A stretch of 64,000 nucleotides of DNA from Zobellella endophytica (GTDB taxonomy: Bacteria; Pseudomonadota; Gammaproteobacteria; Enterobacterales; Aeromonadaceae), in assembly GCF_003012775.1 (NCBI RefSeq), contig NZ_PXYG01000002.1:372001-436000 (forward strand). The letters run 5' to 3'. Below are positions 37,555 through 46,479 of the stretch, piece by piece. The notes below the pieces were generated by a model. The model was not told the origin of the DNA, searched no databases, and saw nothing but the letters and a program-made list of their open reading frames with translations. A program made the translations under genes and the position numbers. The stretch's first letter is position 1, and each line of letters opens with the position of its first letter.

Positions 37555-37800
37555 TTAACTTCCTTATAAATGTCAAAACCACCTGTCAGTGCTTTATCCG
37601 ATCCTGCTCATGGCAACATGATCAACGACACCAGGATGGTTACCGTCATCTCCGGCCCTCTAAAGCCCATCACAACACCGAAAATCAACGCTTATGTTTT
37701 CATTTAGCTTCCTTCTATATGTCAACAACGTCTGTCGATGCCTTATCCTCCCACCATCACAACAACATGGTCACCAGGCTGCCTTTCCAGCTCAGCAGCA
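37501..37800 (-). repeat. degenerate ~149-bp tandem duplication of the dctM/amidohydrolase junction
   Basis: The segment starting at 37501 recurs at 37650 with scattered substitutions. Each unit spans the 5' end of the amidohydrolase gene, its ribosome site and the 3' end of dctM. In the second unit the signal-peptide frame begins MKT and then hits a stop, so it is a dead copy. The 202-base gap between the two genes is explained by this duplication. Confidence 0.8.
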
Positions 37801-39016
37801 CCAGGGTCACCAGGGTCGCCAGCAGGAAAGGCAGCAGGGCGCGGAAGATGCTCAGGGGGGAGGATCCGGTCATGGAGGAGGCGATAAAGAGCCCGGCGCC
37901 CACCGGCGGGGTCAGCAGGCCCATCACCAGGGTCAGGCACACCACCACCCCGAACTGATAGGGACTGATACCGAACTGCAGTTGGGCGATGGGCAGCAGT
38001 ATGGGCACCACCAGGATCAGGGCGGCAATGCCGTCAAGCACCATGCCCACCAGCAGCAGTATGCCCACCACCATCAGCAGGAACACGAAGGGATCCGAGG
38101 TTTGCCCGGCAATCCAGGCGGCGGCGTTCTGGGGAATTTCCTCGAACACGATCACCCAGCCAAACACCCCGGCGGCCGCGATCAGCAGGATCACCATGCC
38201 GGAGTTGATGGCGGTGCGCCGGAGGATGCCGAACAGATGGGAGAACTGCAGATCCTTGTACACAAACTTGCCGATCAGCAGGGCCCCCAGCGACGCCAGC
38301 GCCGCCGACTCGGTCGGGGTGGCCAGGCCGGTAAGGATGCCGCCGATGATCAGCACCGGGATCAATCCCGCCGGCAGTCCCATCAGCAGATATTCCAGGG
38401 CCTGCTCGCGGCTGGGCCACTCCCCTTTCGGGTACAGGTGAACCAGCCCCATCAGGCTGATGACCAGAAAGAACAAGAACGACATGATCAGTCCGGGGAT
38501 GATGCCGGCGATAAACATCTCGGCGATGGGCACCTGGGCCAGCACCCCAAACAACACGAACAGCATGGAGGGGGGAATAATGGGCGACAACAAGCCACCG
38601 GCGGCGGTAATGGCCGCCGAAAAGGGCTTGTCGTAGCCTTCCTTCTCCATCGCCGGCACCATGGCCCGGGACATGATGGCGATCTGCGAGGCCGCCGAGC
38701 CCATAATGGCGGCCATCATCATGTTGGCCACCAGGTTGATGTAGGCCAGCCCGCCCCGGAAACCGCCCACCAGGATCCGCGCCAGGTTGATCAGTCGTTT
38801 GGTCAGGCCGCCTTCGTTCATCAGCTCGCCGGCCAGCATAAAGAGGGGGATGGCCAGCAGGCCGTAACTTTCGATGGCCCCGAACAGCTGCTGGGGATAA
38901 GACTCGAACAGCACGGTATTGCCGGAGGAGCCGATATACCAGATGGCGGTGAGCGCCAATACCAGCGCGATGGGCACGGCGGTAAACAGCAGTACCAGGA
39001 ATACAACCAGGGTCAT
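37757..39016 (-). CDS. dctM: TRAP transporter large permease
   Basis: A 419-residue DctM-type membrane subunit with about 12 to 13 hydrophobic spans. Family landmarks are FMLAGELMNEGGLTKRLINLA, MMAAIMGSAASQIAIMSRAMVPAMEKEGY and the SPIIPPSMLFVLFG segment. It forms the Na+-driven translocation unit with the small DctQ subunit, whose gene overlaps by four bases. It follows the meta-cleavage genes on the same strand, so the transporter probably supplies an aromatic or carboxylate substrate to that pathway. Confidence 0.95.
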   Translation of the reverse strand: MTLVVFLVLLFTAVPIALVLALTAIWYIGSSGNTVLFESYPQQLFGAIESYGLLAIPLFMLAGELMNEGGLTKRLINLARILVGGFRGGLAYINLVANMMMAAIMGSAASQIAIMSRAMVPAMEKEGYDKPFSAAITAAGGLLSPIIPPSMLFVLFGVLAQVPIAEMFIAGIIPGLIMSFLFFLVISLMGLVHLYPKGEWPSREQALEYLLMGLPAGLIPVLIIGGILTGLATPTESAALASLGALLIGKFVYKDLQFSHLFGILRRTAINSGMVILLIAAAGVFGWVIVFEEIPQNAAAWIAGQTSDPFVFLLMVVGILLLVGMVLDGIAALILVVPILLPIAQLQFGISPYQFGVVVCLTLVMGLLTPPVGAGLFIASSMTGSSPLSIFRALLPFLLATLVTLVLLSWKGSLVTMLL

Positions 39017-39564
39017 GTGGGCTCTCCCGTCATCTTCTGTTGTGAGCCGCTCAGGCTGTCAAGCAGGTTGAGCAGGGCATGAATTCCCAGGGACAGGGAG
39101 AACACCGGCAGCACCAGCCAGACCCAGAACTTTTTGATGCCCAGGGTGTTGGTGTTTTCCGAATACATAAAATTGAAGGTTTCCGACTGAAAAGCCTGGA
39201 AATCAAACCCCGCCTGCATCAGGGCCAGGGGACTGTACCAACGCCAGCACAGCACGAAGAGGATCAGGGCAAAGCCCAGTATCATCACATCACTGAACAC
39301 CGTCAGCCAGCGCCGCAGGGCGACCGGCAGCAGGTCGGTGAGGATGGTAACGGAAACACCCCGGCGCTTTTTCAAGACCGCCGAGGTGCTGATAAAGGTC
39401 ATCCATACCATGCAATAAATGGCCAGCTCGTCCACCCAGTAAATCGCCTGCCCCATGGCCCGGGTGACGATATTGAGCAGCACCAGCAAGGTGACGGCCC
39501 CGGCCAGCAAGGCCGCAACCGTCATTTCCGCCGACGCTACCCTATCCGATATGCGCTTAAGCAT
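39013..39564 (-). CDS. dctQ: TRAP transporter small permease
   Basis: A 183-residue DctQ-type subunit with four hydrophobic spans: AALLAGAVTLLVLLNIVTRA, the YCMVWMTFISTS segment and two later ones. The AIYWVDELAIY stretch is typical. It pairs with DctM, and its stop codon overlaps the dctM start. The C-terminal loop is slightly longer than usual, with a YSENTNTLGIKK insert before the last span. Confidence 0.92.
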   Translation of the reverse strand: MLKRISDRVASAEMTVAALLAGAVTLLVLLNIVTRAMGQAIYWVDELAIYCMVWMTFISTSAVLKKRRGVSVTILTDLLPVALRRWLTVFSDVMILGFALILFVLCWRWYSPLALMQAGFDFQAFQSETFNFMYSENTNTLGIKKFWVWLVLPVFSLSLGIHALLNLLDSLSGSQQKMTGEPT

Positions 39565-39623
39565 TACTCCACTCTCCCCGGCCCCGGCATGGCATGCCGG
39601 GGCTCTCCTTGTTACGAATCGGC

Positions 39624-40610
39624 TCAGCTACCCTTGATATCCTGGGCAGCCTGGCGCAGTCCATCCAGCGCCTTGGCTTTCTTGGACCAGGTGGCTTCCC
39701 AACGCTGAATGGCGTCGGTAAAGGTGGCGCGATCCGCTTCGACGATCTGGATGTTCAGATCACGCAGCTGCTGCTCCTGATCCCGCTCCTGTTGCTGGAA
39801 CTGATCGATCACCTTGTCCAGCTGGGCCTTCATCAGGTTCTGGATCAGCGCCTTGTCGTCATCGCTCAGCTCGCGCCACACCCGGCCGGACACCACGCCC
39901 ACCATGGGGAACATCATGTGGTTGGACATCAGCAGGTGGTTGGCCCGCTCGTAGAATTTCAGCACCAGGATGGAGTCGAAATCCATGTCAATGGCGTCGA
40001 CCTGACCGTTGGCCAGGGCGTCGTACACGCCGGGCAGGGGCAGCGGGGTGGGCGCCGATCCCAGGGCGGTATAGAAGTCGCGGATGGGCTCGAAGGGGGT
40101 GATGCGCAGCTTCTTGCCCTGCAGATCCTCGGGGCCTTCCACCTGGGCCCGGCTCAGTACCTGGCGCATACCGGCCATGCCGTAACCGATGCCCACCACG
40201 CCGACGCTGCCGGGCAGTTGATCCAGCAGTTGGGTGGCGGCGTCGGAACGCAACAGGGCGGCGGCCTGAGCGATGTCATCCACCAGGTAGGGGGCATAGA
40301 GGGCGCCGAAGTCGGGTACCCGGTTGGAGATTTCGGCGATGGTCAGAAAGGCCATGTCCAGGGCGCCGGTTTGCAGCTGTTGCACCATCTGGGCTTCGTT
40401 GCCCAGTTGCTGGGAGGGAAACACCGCTACCCGGTGCTGGCCGTGGGACTGATCGCGCAGTTCCTGGGCGAAGTCGGTGGCGGCCTGGGTCCAGAGGTGG
40501 GCCGGCGGGGTAATCAGCCCCAGGCGGAAATCCCGGGCCTGGGCACTGAGGGAACCGAGCGCCAGGGAGGCGGCCGCTACCAGGGTGAGGGCTGTTTTGA
40601 ATTTGGTCAT
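39624..40610 (-). CDS. dctP: TRAP transporter periplasmic solute-binding protein
   Basis: A 328-residue DctP-type binding protein. The signal peptide TALTLVAAASLALGSLSAQA precedes a mature domain with FPSQQLGNEAQMVQQLQTGALDMAF and GKKLRITPFEPIRDFY, where the Arg usually binds the ligand carboxylate. GGAG lies 6 bases before the ATG at 40610. The carboxylate-binding Arg implies an organic acid ligand; which one cannot be read from sequence. It lies 86 bases downstream of dmpE. Confidence 0.93.
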   Translation of the reverse strand: MTKFKTALTLVAAASLALGSLSAQARDFRLGLITPPAHLWTQAATDFAQELRDQSHGQHRVAVFPSQQLGNEAQMVQQLQTGALDMAFLTIAEISNRVPDFGALYAPYLVDDIAQAAALLRSDAATQLLDQLPGSVGVVGIGYGMAGMRQVLSRAQVEGPEDLQGKKLRITPFEPIRDFYTALGSAPTPLPLPGVYDALANGQVDAIDMDFDSILVLKFYERANHLLMSNHMMFPMVGVVSGRVWRELSDDDKALIQNLMKAQLDKVIDQFQQQERDQEQQLRDLNIQIVEADRATFTDAIQRWEATWSKKAKALDGLRQAAQDIKGS

Positions 40611-40696
40611 GTTCAACTCCATTAAGATGTTATTCAGTCCGTTTATGACTCACAGTTGCTTCTTCAGGGGCCGGACTTGCCGGCCCCACGAGGAAC

Positions 40697-41482
40697 TCAG
40701 CTAAAGCGCACCGAGGCGCTGCCGATGCCGCCGACGGACACCGTCAGGTAGTCCCCCGCCTTGACCGGCTCCAGCGGCACCAGCGCGCCGGACAGGATCA
40801 CCTCCCCCGCCTTCAGGCCGATGCCGCGCTTCCCCAGGGTGTTGGCCAGCCAGGCCACGCAGTTCACCGGGCTGCCCAGGGCCGCCGCCCCGGCGCCGGT
40901 GCTGATGATGGCGCCGTTCTTTTCCACCACCATGCCGCAGCTGGCCAGGTCGAGCTTGCGCGGGCTCACCGCGGTGTCGCCCAGCACGAACACCCCGCAG
41001 GAGGCGTTGTCGGCGATGGTGTCCTGGATTTTTATCTGCCAGTTCTCGATACGCGAATCCACCACCTCGAAGCAGGGCAGCACACACTCGGTGGCGGCCA
41101 GCACGTCGGCGGCGGTCACCCCCGGCCCCATCAGGTCGCGCTTGAGGATAAAGGCGATTTCGCCCTCGGCCCGGGGCTGGATAAGCTGCTCGCCAATGGG
41201 CACCTCCTGGCCCTGGCTGTACACCATGGCGTCGGTGAGGAAGCCGAAGTCCGGCTGATCCACCTTGAGCATGGTCTGTACCGCCCGGGAGGTGAGCCCG
41301 ATTTTCTTGCCGATGACCCGCTCGCCGTCGGCCAGGCGGCGGTCGAGCAGGTGCAGCGAGATGTGATAGGCATCGTCGATGCTGATGTCGGCAGCGCGGT
41401 CGGTGAGCGGCGCCAGGGTCTCGCGCTGGCGCAGGGCCCGGTAGAGCTCGTCGCCGTGGTGGATAATCTGTTCCTGGTTCAT
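40697..41482 (-). CDS. dmpE: 2-oxopent-4-enoate hydratase
   Basis: A 261-residue member of the hydratase/decarboxylase family (DmpE/XylJ/MhpD). It hydrates 2-hydroxypenta-2,4-dienoate to 4-hydroxy-2-oxovalerate in catechol meta cleavage. GKKIGLTSRAVQTMLKVDQPDFGFL, the metal-binding Glu residues in PRAEGEIAFIL, and VVDSRIENWQIKIQDTIADNAS are conserved. Its paralogue at 44647 is the decarboxylase DmpH; the two can be told apart by the KMGLTSWAKMAQMG motif of the latter. Confidence 0.92.
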   Translation of the reverse strand: MNQEQIIHHGDELYRALRQRETLAPLTDRAADISIDDAYHISLHLLDRRLADGERVIGKKIGLTSRAVQTMLKVDQPDFGFLTDAMVYSQGQEVPIGEQLIQPRAEGEIAFILKRDLMGPGVTAADVLAATECVLPCFEVVDSRIENWQIKIQDTIADNASCGVFVLGDTAVSPRKLDLASCGMVVEKNGAIISTGAGAAALGSPVNCVAWLANTLGKRGIGLKAGEVILSGALVPLEPVKAGDYLTVSVGGIGSASVRFS

Positions 41483-41491
41483 GGTCTGTCC

Positions 41492-42952
41492 TTACAACTT
41501 GATACAGATGTTCTTCAGCTCGGTGTAGAACTCCAGGCCGTGCACCCCGCCTTCCCGGCCGATGCCGGACTGCTTGGCGCCGCCGAAGGCGGTGCGCAGG
41601 TCACGCAGGAACCAGCTGTTCACCCACACGATGCCCGCTTCCATCTGCTCCGCCACCCGTACCGCCCGGCTGCTGCTCTCGGTCCAGATGGCCGCCGCCA
41701 GGCCGTAGTCGGTGTCGTTGGCCAGACGGATGACTTCCTCTTCGCTGTCGAACGGCCGAATATGGCAGCAGGGCCCGAAGATTTCCTCGCGGATAACCCG
41801 GGCGTCGTCGCTCAGGCCGGTCCAGATGGTCGGCTCGACCCAGGCGCCGTCATTCAGCTCGGCCCCCATGTCCGGGATGCCGCCGCCAATTTCCACGGTG
41901 GCACCCTCTTCCACCGCCAAGCGGTAGTAGGACAGCACCTTGTCCCGGTGCTCCTGGCTCACCAGCGGGCCGAAGTTGGCCTGCGGGTCTTGCGGCCGGC
42001 CCAGCTTGAGCTTGGCCACTTCCTCTTTCATGCGGGCCAGGAAAGCGTCGAAAATAGGGCGCTCCACGTACACCCGCTCGGTGCCCAGGCACACCTGGCC
42101 GCAGTTGACGAAGGCCGAGCGCATGGTGCCTTCCACCGCCTTCTCCAGGTCGCAGTCGGCAAACACGATGCCGGGGTTCTTGCCGCCACACTCCAGCGAG
42201 ATATTGCGCAGGCCCACGGCGGCGGCCTTCATGATGGCCTCGCCGGTGCGGGTCTCGCCGGTGAAGGTGATGGCGTCCACCAGCGGGTGGCTGGTGAGGA
42301 ACTCGCCGGCGGAGTCGGGGCCGAAGCCGTGCACCACGTTGAACACCCCGGGCGGCACGCCGCACTCGTTCATCACCTCACCCAGCAGGGTGGTGGTGGC
42401 GGGGGTTTCTTCCGAGGGCTTGACCACCACGGTGTTGCCGCAGGCCAGGGCCGGGCCCACCTTCCAGGTCATCAGCAGCAGCGGCAGGTTCCAGGGAGCG
42501 ATAACCGCGATGACGCCCTTGGGCGTGCGGTGGCCGACGTTGAGCGCGCCCTTGCCGTCCGGGGTGTCCAGGCGGAAGCCCTCGGTGGGGTGGTTGGCCA
42601 GGGTCTCGGCAAAGGCGGTGAAGTTGGCGGCGCCGCGCGGGATGTCGATGTGGCTGGCGATGCTGTAGGGCTTGCCGGTGTCGCGGCACTCGGCCTCGAG
42701 GAATTCGTCGAAGCGCTCGTTGATGCGGTCGGCGACCTTGTGCAGCAGGGCGGTGCGCTGGGCCTGGGTGAGTTGGCCCCAGGGGCCCTTGAGCGCGGCC
42801 TTGGCGGCCTTGACGGCGGCGTCGACCTCGTCGCGGCCGGCTTCGTGCACCTGGCCGATGAGGCGGTTGTCCACCGGGCAGCGGTTGTCGAAGGTCTTGC
42901 CGCTGCGGGAGGCGACGTACTCGCCGTTAATAAAATGCTTGAATTCAGTCAT
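41492..42952 (-). CDS. dmpC: 2-hydroxymuconic semialdehyde dehydrogenase
   Basis: A 486-residue aldehyde dehydrogenase that oxidises 2-hydroxymuconic semialdehyde to 4-oxalocrotonate with NAD+. The NAD-fold motif FTGETRTGEAIMKAA, the catalytic Glu in SLECGGKNPG and the catalytic Cys in NCGQVCLGTERV are visible. The start MTEFKHFINGEYV has GAGAG upstream; the longer frame reaches back into dmpB and is artefactual. This is the dehydrogenase branch; no hydrolase (dmpD) gene accompanies it in this window. Confidence 0.95.
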   Translation of the reverse strand: MTEFKHFINGEYVASRSGKTFDNRCPVDNRLIGQVHEAGRDEVDAAVKAAKAALKGPWGQLTQAQRTALLHKVADRINERFDEFLEAECRDTGKPYSIASHIDIPRGAANFTAFAETLANHPTEGFRLDTPDGKGALNVGHRTPKGVIAVIAPWNLPLLLMTWKVGPALACGNTVVVKPSEETPATTTLLGEVMNECGVPPGVFNVVHGFGPDSAGEFLTSHPLVDAITFTGETRTGEAIMKAAAVGLRNISLECGGKNPGIVFADCDLEKAVEGTMRSAFVNCGQVCLGTERVYVERPIFDAFLARMKEEVAKLKLGRPQDPQANFGPLVSQEHRDKVLSYYRLAVEEGATVEIGGGIPDMGAELNDGAWVEPTIWTGLSDDARVIREEIFGPCCHIRPFDSEEEVIRLANDTDYGLAAAIWTESSSRAVRVAEQMEAGIVWVNSWFLRDLRTAFGGAKQSGIGREGGVHGLEFYTELKNICIKL

Positions 42953-42992
42953 GGCATTGCTCTCGTCATGGGTCGCCCCGGCGCCCGGGGCC

Positions 42993-43062
42993 TGGACTCC
43001 CGCCTGCGCGGGAGTGACGGTGTTGATTTCCAGCTTCCAGCTTCCGGCTTCCAGCTTCTCGC
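42993..43062. repeat. REP-like palindrome plus short tandem repeat between dmpB and dmpC
   Basis: CTCCCGCctgcGCGGGAG (variant of the REP-like element at 7558) lies at about 42998-43015. It is followed at 43028-43062 by about four imperfect copies of the 10-base unit TTCCAGC(TT)/TTCCGGC. Such DNA is unusual inside a catabolic operon and may mark a recombination joint or affect read-through. Confidence 0.75.
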
Positions 43063-43986
43063 TCAGGTCAGCACGGTCAGGAAGCGTTCGTTCAGCTGGC
43101 GGTCGTGGTAGAAGATGGCCTTGCCCAGCTTGTCCGCGTCCCAGGTGATGGGCGGGTGGTCCGGGTAGAAGGCATCGCCGCCACAGAACACCTCGTTGCG
43201 GTTGCCCGACGGGTCGAAGAAGTAGATGGTCTGGCCGTGGGTGATGCCGTGGCGGGTCGGGCCGATGTCGATGGAGGTGTTGGTCATCGAAATCAGGTCG
43301 CCGGCGCGCAGCACGTCTTCCCAGGTTTCCAGGAAGAAGGAAGCATGGTGGAACTTGTTCTTCTCCGCGTGCTTGATAAAGGCCACGTCGTGGGATTTCA
43401 TCGACACGGTGAGGAACTGGGCCACCCGCTCGCCGTCCGGGGTCAGCACCTGCTCGCACAGGTCGAAGCCGAGCACCTCGTGGAACAGCTTGTAAGTGCC
43501 GTCCAGGTCGTCGCCGTACAGCAGGCAGTGGTCGAAGCGCTGGGCTTTCATGCCCTGGAGGTCGCGCGGCCAGGCTTCCGGGTTGTGGTTGCCGATGCCG
43601 TAGCGGCCGGGCTGGGCCTTGGTGGCGAACAACTCGAAGTGGTGGCCGGTGGGGGCGACGAAGCGCAGCCGGCGGCCGCAGCCCTTGAGCTCGCCGGCCG
43701 GGATGTCCTCCACCACCACGCCGTAGGCGAGCAGGTCCTGGTGCAGTTTGTCGAGGGTGGCCTCGTCCAGCACCTTGAACGCCATAAAGTCCATGCCGGG
43801 CTCGTCGGCCTCGCGCAGCACCACCGAGAACTGGTCCACTTCGGTCCAGCCCTTGAGGTACACCCGGCCCTGGTCGTCCCGGTCGGTTTCAATCAGGCCG
43901 AGCAGGTCCCGGTAGTGGGCCAGGGCGTCGTTCATGTTCATCACGCGCAGCTGCACGTGGCCGGGGCGGATTACACCTTTTTTCAT
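43063..43986 (-). CDS. dmpB: catechol 2,3-dioxygenase (extradiol)
   Basis: A 307-residue type I extradiol dioxygenase (XylE/DmpB) that opens catechol to 2-hydroxymuconic semialdehyde. The Fe(II) ligands lie in [12 protein letters not shown] (His), [12 protein letters not shown] (His) and [11 protein letters not shown] (Glu). The two-domain VOC fold and length match XylE. AAGGAG lies upstream of the ATG. It is followed, as in XylT-XylE systems, by the pathway dehydrogenase, and preceded by the ferredoxin that reactivates it. Confidence 0.97.
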   Translation of the reverse strand: MKKGVIRPGHVQLRVMNMNDALAHYRDLLGLIETDRDDQGRVYLKGWTEVDQFSVVLREADEPGMDFMAFKVLDEATLDKLHQDLLAYGVVVEDIPAGELKGCGRRLRFVAPTGHHFELFATKAQPGRYGIGNHNPEAWPRDLQGMKAQRFDHCLLYGDDLDGTYKLFHEVLGFDLCEQVLTPDGERVAQFLTVSMKSHDVAFIKHAEKNKFHHASFFLETWEDVLRAGDLISMTNTSIDIGPTRHGITHGQTIYFFDPSGNRNEVFCGGDAFYPDHPPITWDADKLGKAIFYHDRQLNERFLTVLT

Positions 43987-43999
43987 CGTCCTTACTCCT

Positions 44000-44335
44000 T
44001 TATCCATGTCCGTTGCAAAGCCGGGCCGCCGGTGTCTCCGGGCAGGGGGTGGCCAGCTCGATATCCAGGTCACCCTCGGGCAGCACCTTGCAGGCCAGGG
44101 CATAGCCCAGTTGTGCCTGCCCGGGGCCGACATGACGGCGACTCATGCACTGCCGTTGGTAGGGGCCCTGCAGGATGCGCACCCGGCACAGGCCGCAACC
44201 GCCGCCTCGGCAGCCCACCGGCACCGGCCGCGTGAGCCCGGCCTCGGCCCCGGCGAGCAGGGTTTGCCCGGCCTGGACCGGGAACCGTTCGCTGGCCTGG
44301 TCCGGGTGGTGCAGGGTAATGGTGTAGTGGGGCAT
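44000..44335 (-). CDS. dmpQ: plant-type [2Fe-2S] ferredoxin that reactivates catechol 2,3-dioxygenase
   Basis: A 111-residue chloroplast-type ferredoxin of the XylT/DmpQ group. It reduces the inactivated ferric site of catechol 2,3-dioxygenase. Cluster cysteines appear as [11 protein letters not shown] and the later ALACKV; the family spacing C-x4-C-x2-C is kept. It lies 13 bases upstream of dmpB in the same operon. The C-terminus ([15 protein letters not shown]) is extended compared with what I recall for XylT. Confidence 0.92.
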   Translation of the reverse strand: MPHYTITLHHPDQASERFPVQAGQTLLAGAEAGLTRPVPVGCRGGGCGLCRVRILQGPYQRQCMSRRHVGPGQAQLGYALACKVLPEGDLDIELATPCPETPAARLCNGHG

Positions 44336-44397
44336 CCTGGCCTCCTGTTGTGTGCTTGCTATCGGGCTCGTAGTCAGTGTCCGGGGGACAATCGCGG

Positions 44398-44589
44398 CTA
44401 ACGCCCCAACTTCTTGGCCGACTGGCCGCCGATGCCGAAGTGTTGCGGGGGCAGCTCGTTAATCAGCACCCGCACCGACTCCCGCGGCGCGTCCAGCGCC
44501 CGCACCAGGGCGGCGGTCACTTCCTCGATGACCGCTTCCTTCTGGGCGTCGTTGCGCCCTTCCATCATGTTCACCAGTACTATCGGCAT
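44398..44589 (-). CDS. dmpI: 4-oxalocrotonate tautomerase
   Basis: A 63-residue tautomerase with N-terminal Pro after the initiator Met (MPIVLVNMMEGRND), the catalytic base. It converts 2-hydroxymuconate to 2-oxo-3-hexenedioate. Length and the ESVRVLINELPPQHFGIGG block, including the conserved Arg, match DmpI/XylH. It works as a homohexamer. It sits between dmpH and dmpQ; 57 bases of repeat-like DNA separate it from dmpH. Confidence 0.95.
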   Translation of the reverse strand: MPIVLVNMMEGRNDAQKEAVIEEVTAALVRALDAPRESVRVLINELPPQHFGIGGQSAKKLGR

Positions 44590-44604
44590 GGCGGCGTGTC
44601 CTTC

Positions 44605-44640
44605 TGTAGCTCTGTCGGTTGTCGTTCTGTCGTTCTGTCG
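44605..44640. repeat. short tandem repeat between dmpI and dmpH
   Basis: Three to four imperfect copies of a unit near GTTCTGTC occur in the 57-base gap. It is the second simple repeat in this operon and has no recognisable coding or signal role. Confidence 0.6.
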
Positions 44641-44646
44641 TGCGGG

Positions 44647-45438
44647 TTACACCACCCGCCCGCTGAGGCTGCCCAGCCCCTGGTAATGCACCACGAAGCT
44701 GTCGCCCTTCTGCACCGGCACCGCCGCGGTGATGGCGCCAATCATGATGAAGCTGCCCGCCGGAATGACCTCGCCGCGCTCGGCCAGCATGTTCGCCAGC
44801 ATCGCCACCGAGGCCGCCGGGTGACCCAGCACCGCCGCGCCCGCGCCGGTCTGCACCACTTCGCCGTTGATTTCCATCACCACGCCCAGGGTCTTCAGGT
44901 CCAGCTCGCTCGCCTCGGCCATGCGCCCGCCGGTGATAAAACGGCTGGAGCTGGAGTTGTCGGCAATCACGCTCTTCAGGTCGAACTTGAAGTCCTTGTA
45001 GCGGGAGTCGATGACCTCCACCGCCGGCAGCACGAAGTCGGTGGCACGCAGCACGTCACCGATGTGGCAACCCGGGCCCTTCAGCTCTTCCTTGGTGACG
45101 AACGCCAGCTCGGCTTCAATCTTGGGGTGGATAAGCTCATCGAACTTGATGTCGCCACCGTCCGGCACGCTGAAGTAGTCGGCCAGGAAGCCGTAGCAGG
45201 GATGCTCCACCCCCATCTGCGCCATCTTGGCCCAGGAGGTCAGGCCCATCTTCATGCCCACTATCTTGGTGCCCCGGGCCTCCTTGCGACGGCGGATTTC
45301 CCACTGGATGTCGAACGCATCCTGGTAGCTCATCTCGGGGTAGTCGTCGGTGATTTTGGTCACCTCATAAGCCTCGAGCTCGGCGGTTTCCAGGTGCTCG
45401 GCCAGGTGTTCAATCTGTGCTTGGGTCAGCTTGCTCAT
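44647..45438 (-). CDS. dmpH: 4-oxalocrotonate decarboxylase
   Basis: A 263-residue decarboxylase that takes 2-oxo-3-hexenedioate to 2-hydroxypenta-2,4-dienoate plus CO2. The block EIRRRKEARGTKIVGMKMG, SWAKMAQMGVEHPCYGFLAD, and the metal-binding HPKIEAELAFV are nearly those of DmpH/XylI. Its ATG overlaps the dmpG stop by one base (TGATG). In known systems it forms a complex with DmpE, whose gene lies further on in the same operon. Confidence 0.95.
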   Translation of the reverse strand: MSKLTQAQIEHLAEHLETAELEAYEVTKITDDYPEMSYQDAFDIQWEIRRRKEARGTKIVGMKMGLTSWAKMAQMGVEHPCYGFLADYFSVPDGGDIKFDELIHPKIEAELAFVTKEELKGPGCHIGDVLRATDFVLPAVEVIDSRYKDFKFDLKSVIADNSSSSRFITGGRMAEASELDLKTLGVVMEINGEVVQTGAGAAVLGHPAASVAMLANMLAERGEVIPAGSFIMIGAITAAVPVQKGDSFVVHYQGLGSLSGRVV

Positions 45439-46466
45439 CACTTCAGTCCTTGTTGTTTGGCCAGGGTCAGGGCCAGATCTTCAATCATGTCTTCCTGGCC
45501 GCCGACGGTACCGCGACGACCCAGCTCCACCAGGATGTCCCGGGCGGACACGCCGTACTTGGCCTCGGCGCGCTGGGCGAAGAGCAGGAAGGAGGAGTAC
45601 ACCCCGGCGTAGCCCAGGGTCAGCGCATCCCGGTCGACGCGGATGGGCTGGTCCATCATCGGCACCACCCGGTCCTCGGCCACGTCCATAATCCGGTACA
45701 GGTCGATGCCGGTGTCGGCACCCAGCCGGTCGAGCACCGCGCACAGCACTTCCAGCGGGGTGTTGCCGGCACCGGCGCCCAGGCCCGCCACCGAGCCGTC
45801 GATGCGCACCGCACCGGCCTCGATGGCCGCCAGCGAGTTGGCCACCGCCATGCCCATGTTGTGGTGGCCGTGGAAACCGAGCTCCACCGTGGCCGGCAGC
45901 TCGGCGCGCAGCAGCCCCAGGCGGGCGGTCACGTCATCGGGCAGCATGTAGCCGGCGGAGTCGGTGACGTAGATGCAGTTGGCACCGTAGTCCACCATCA
46001 GCCGGGCCTGCTCCAGGATCTTCTCCGGACTGGCCATGTGCGCCATCATCAAAAAGCCGACGGTGTCCATGCCCAGCTTGGCCGCCAGGCCGATGTGCTG
46101 TTGGGACACGTCCGCCTCGGTGCAGTGGGTGGCCACCCGGATGGTGCTCACGCCGAGGTCCCGCGCCATGCGCAGGTGGTCGACGGTGCCGATGCCGGGC
46201 AGCAGCAGCGCCGACACCCTGGCCAGCTTCATCCGCGGCACCACCGCCTTGAGGTAGTCCTCGTCGGTATGGGCGGGGAAGCCGTAGTTGACCGAGGCGC
46301 CGCCCAGGCCGTCGCCGTGGGTCACTTCAATCAGCGGCATGCCGGCCTGGTCCAGGCCGGTGGCGATGGCCACCATCTGCTCGAGGGAAATCTGGTGGCG
46401 CTTGGCGTGCATGCCGTCGCGCAGGCTCATGTCGTGCAGCACGACCTTCTTGTTGTTCAGGTTCAT
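45438..46466 (-). CDS. dmpG: 4-hydroxy-2-oxovalerate aldolase
   Basis: A 342-residue class II aldolase (HMG-CoA-lyase-like TIM barrel) that splits 4-hydroxy-2-oxovalerate to pyruvate and acetaldehyde. [16 protein letters not shown] holds the catalytic Arg, metal Asp and His, and [13 protein letters not shown] holds the two metal His. It forms a channelling complex with the acetaldehyde dehydrogenase encoded immediately upstream (13-base gap). Confidence 0.97.
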   Translation of the reverse strand: MNLNNKKVVLHDMSLRDGMHAKRHQISLEQMVAIATGLDQAGMPLIEVTHGDGLGGASVNYGFPAHTDEDYLKAVVPRMKLARVSALLLPGIGTVDHLRMARDLGVSTIRVATHCTEADVSQQHIGLAAKLGMDTVGFLMMAHMASPEKILEQARLMVDYGANCIYVTDSAGYMLPDDVTARLGLLRAELPATVELGFHGHHNMGMAVANSLAAIEAGAVRIDGSVAGLGAGAGNTPLEVLCAVLDRLGADTGIDLYRIMDVAEDRVVPMMDQPIRVDRDALTLGYAGVYSSFLLFAQRAEAKYGVSARDILVELGRRGTVGGQEDMIEDLALTLAKQQGLK

Positions 46467-46479
46467 CTCGCTTGTCTCC

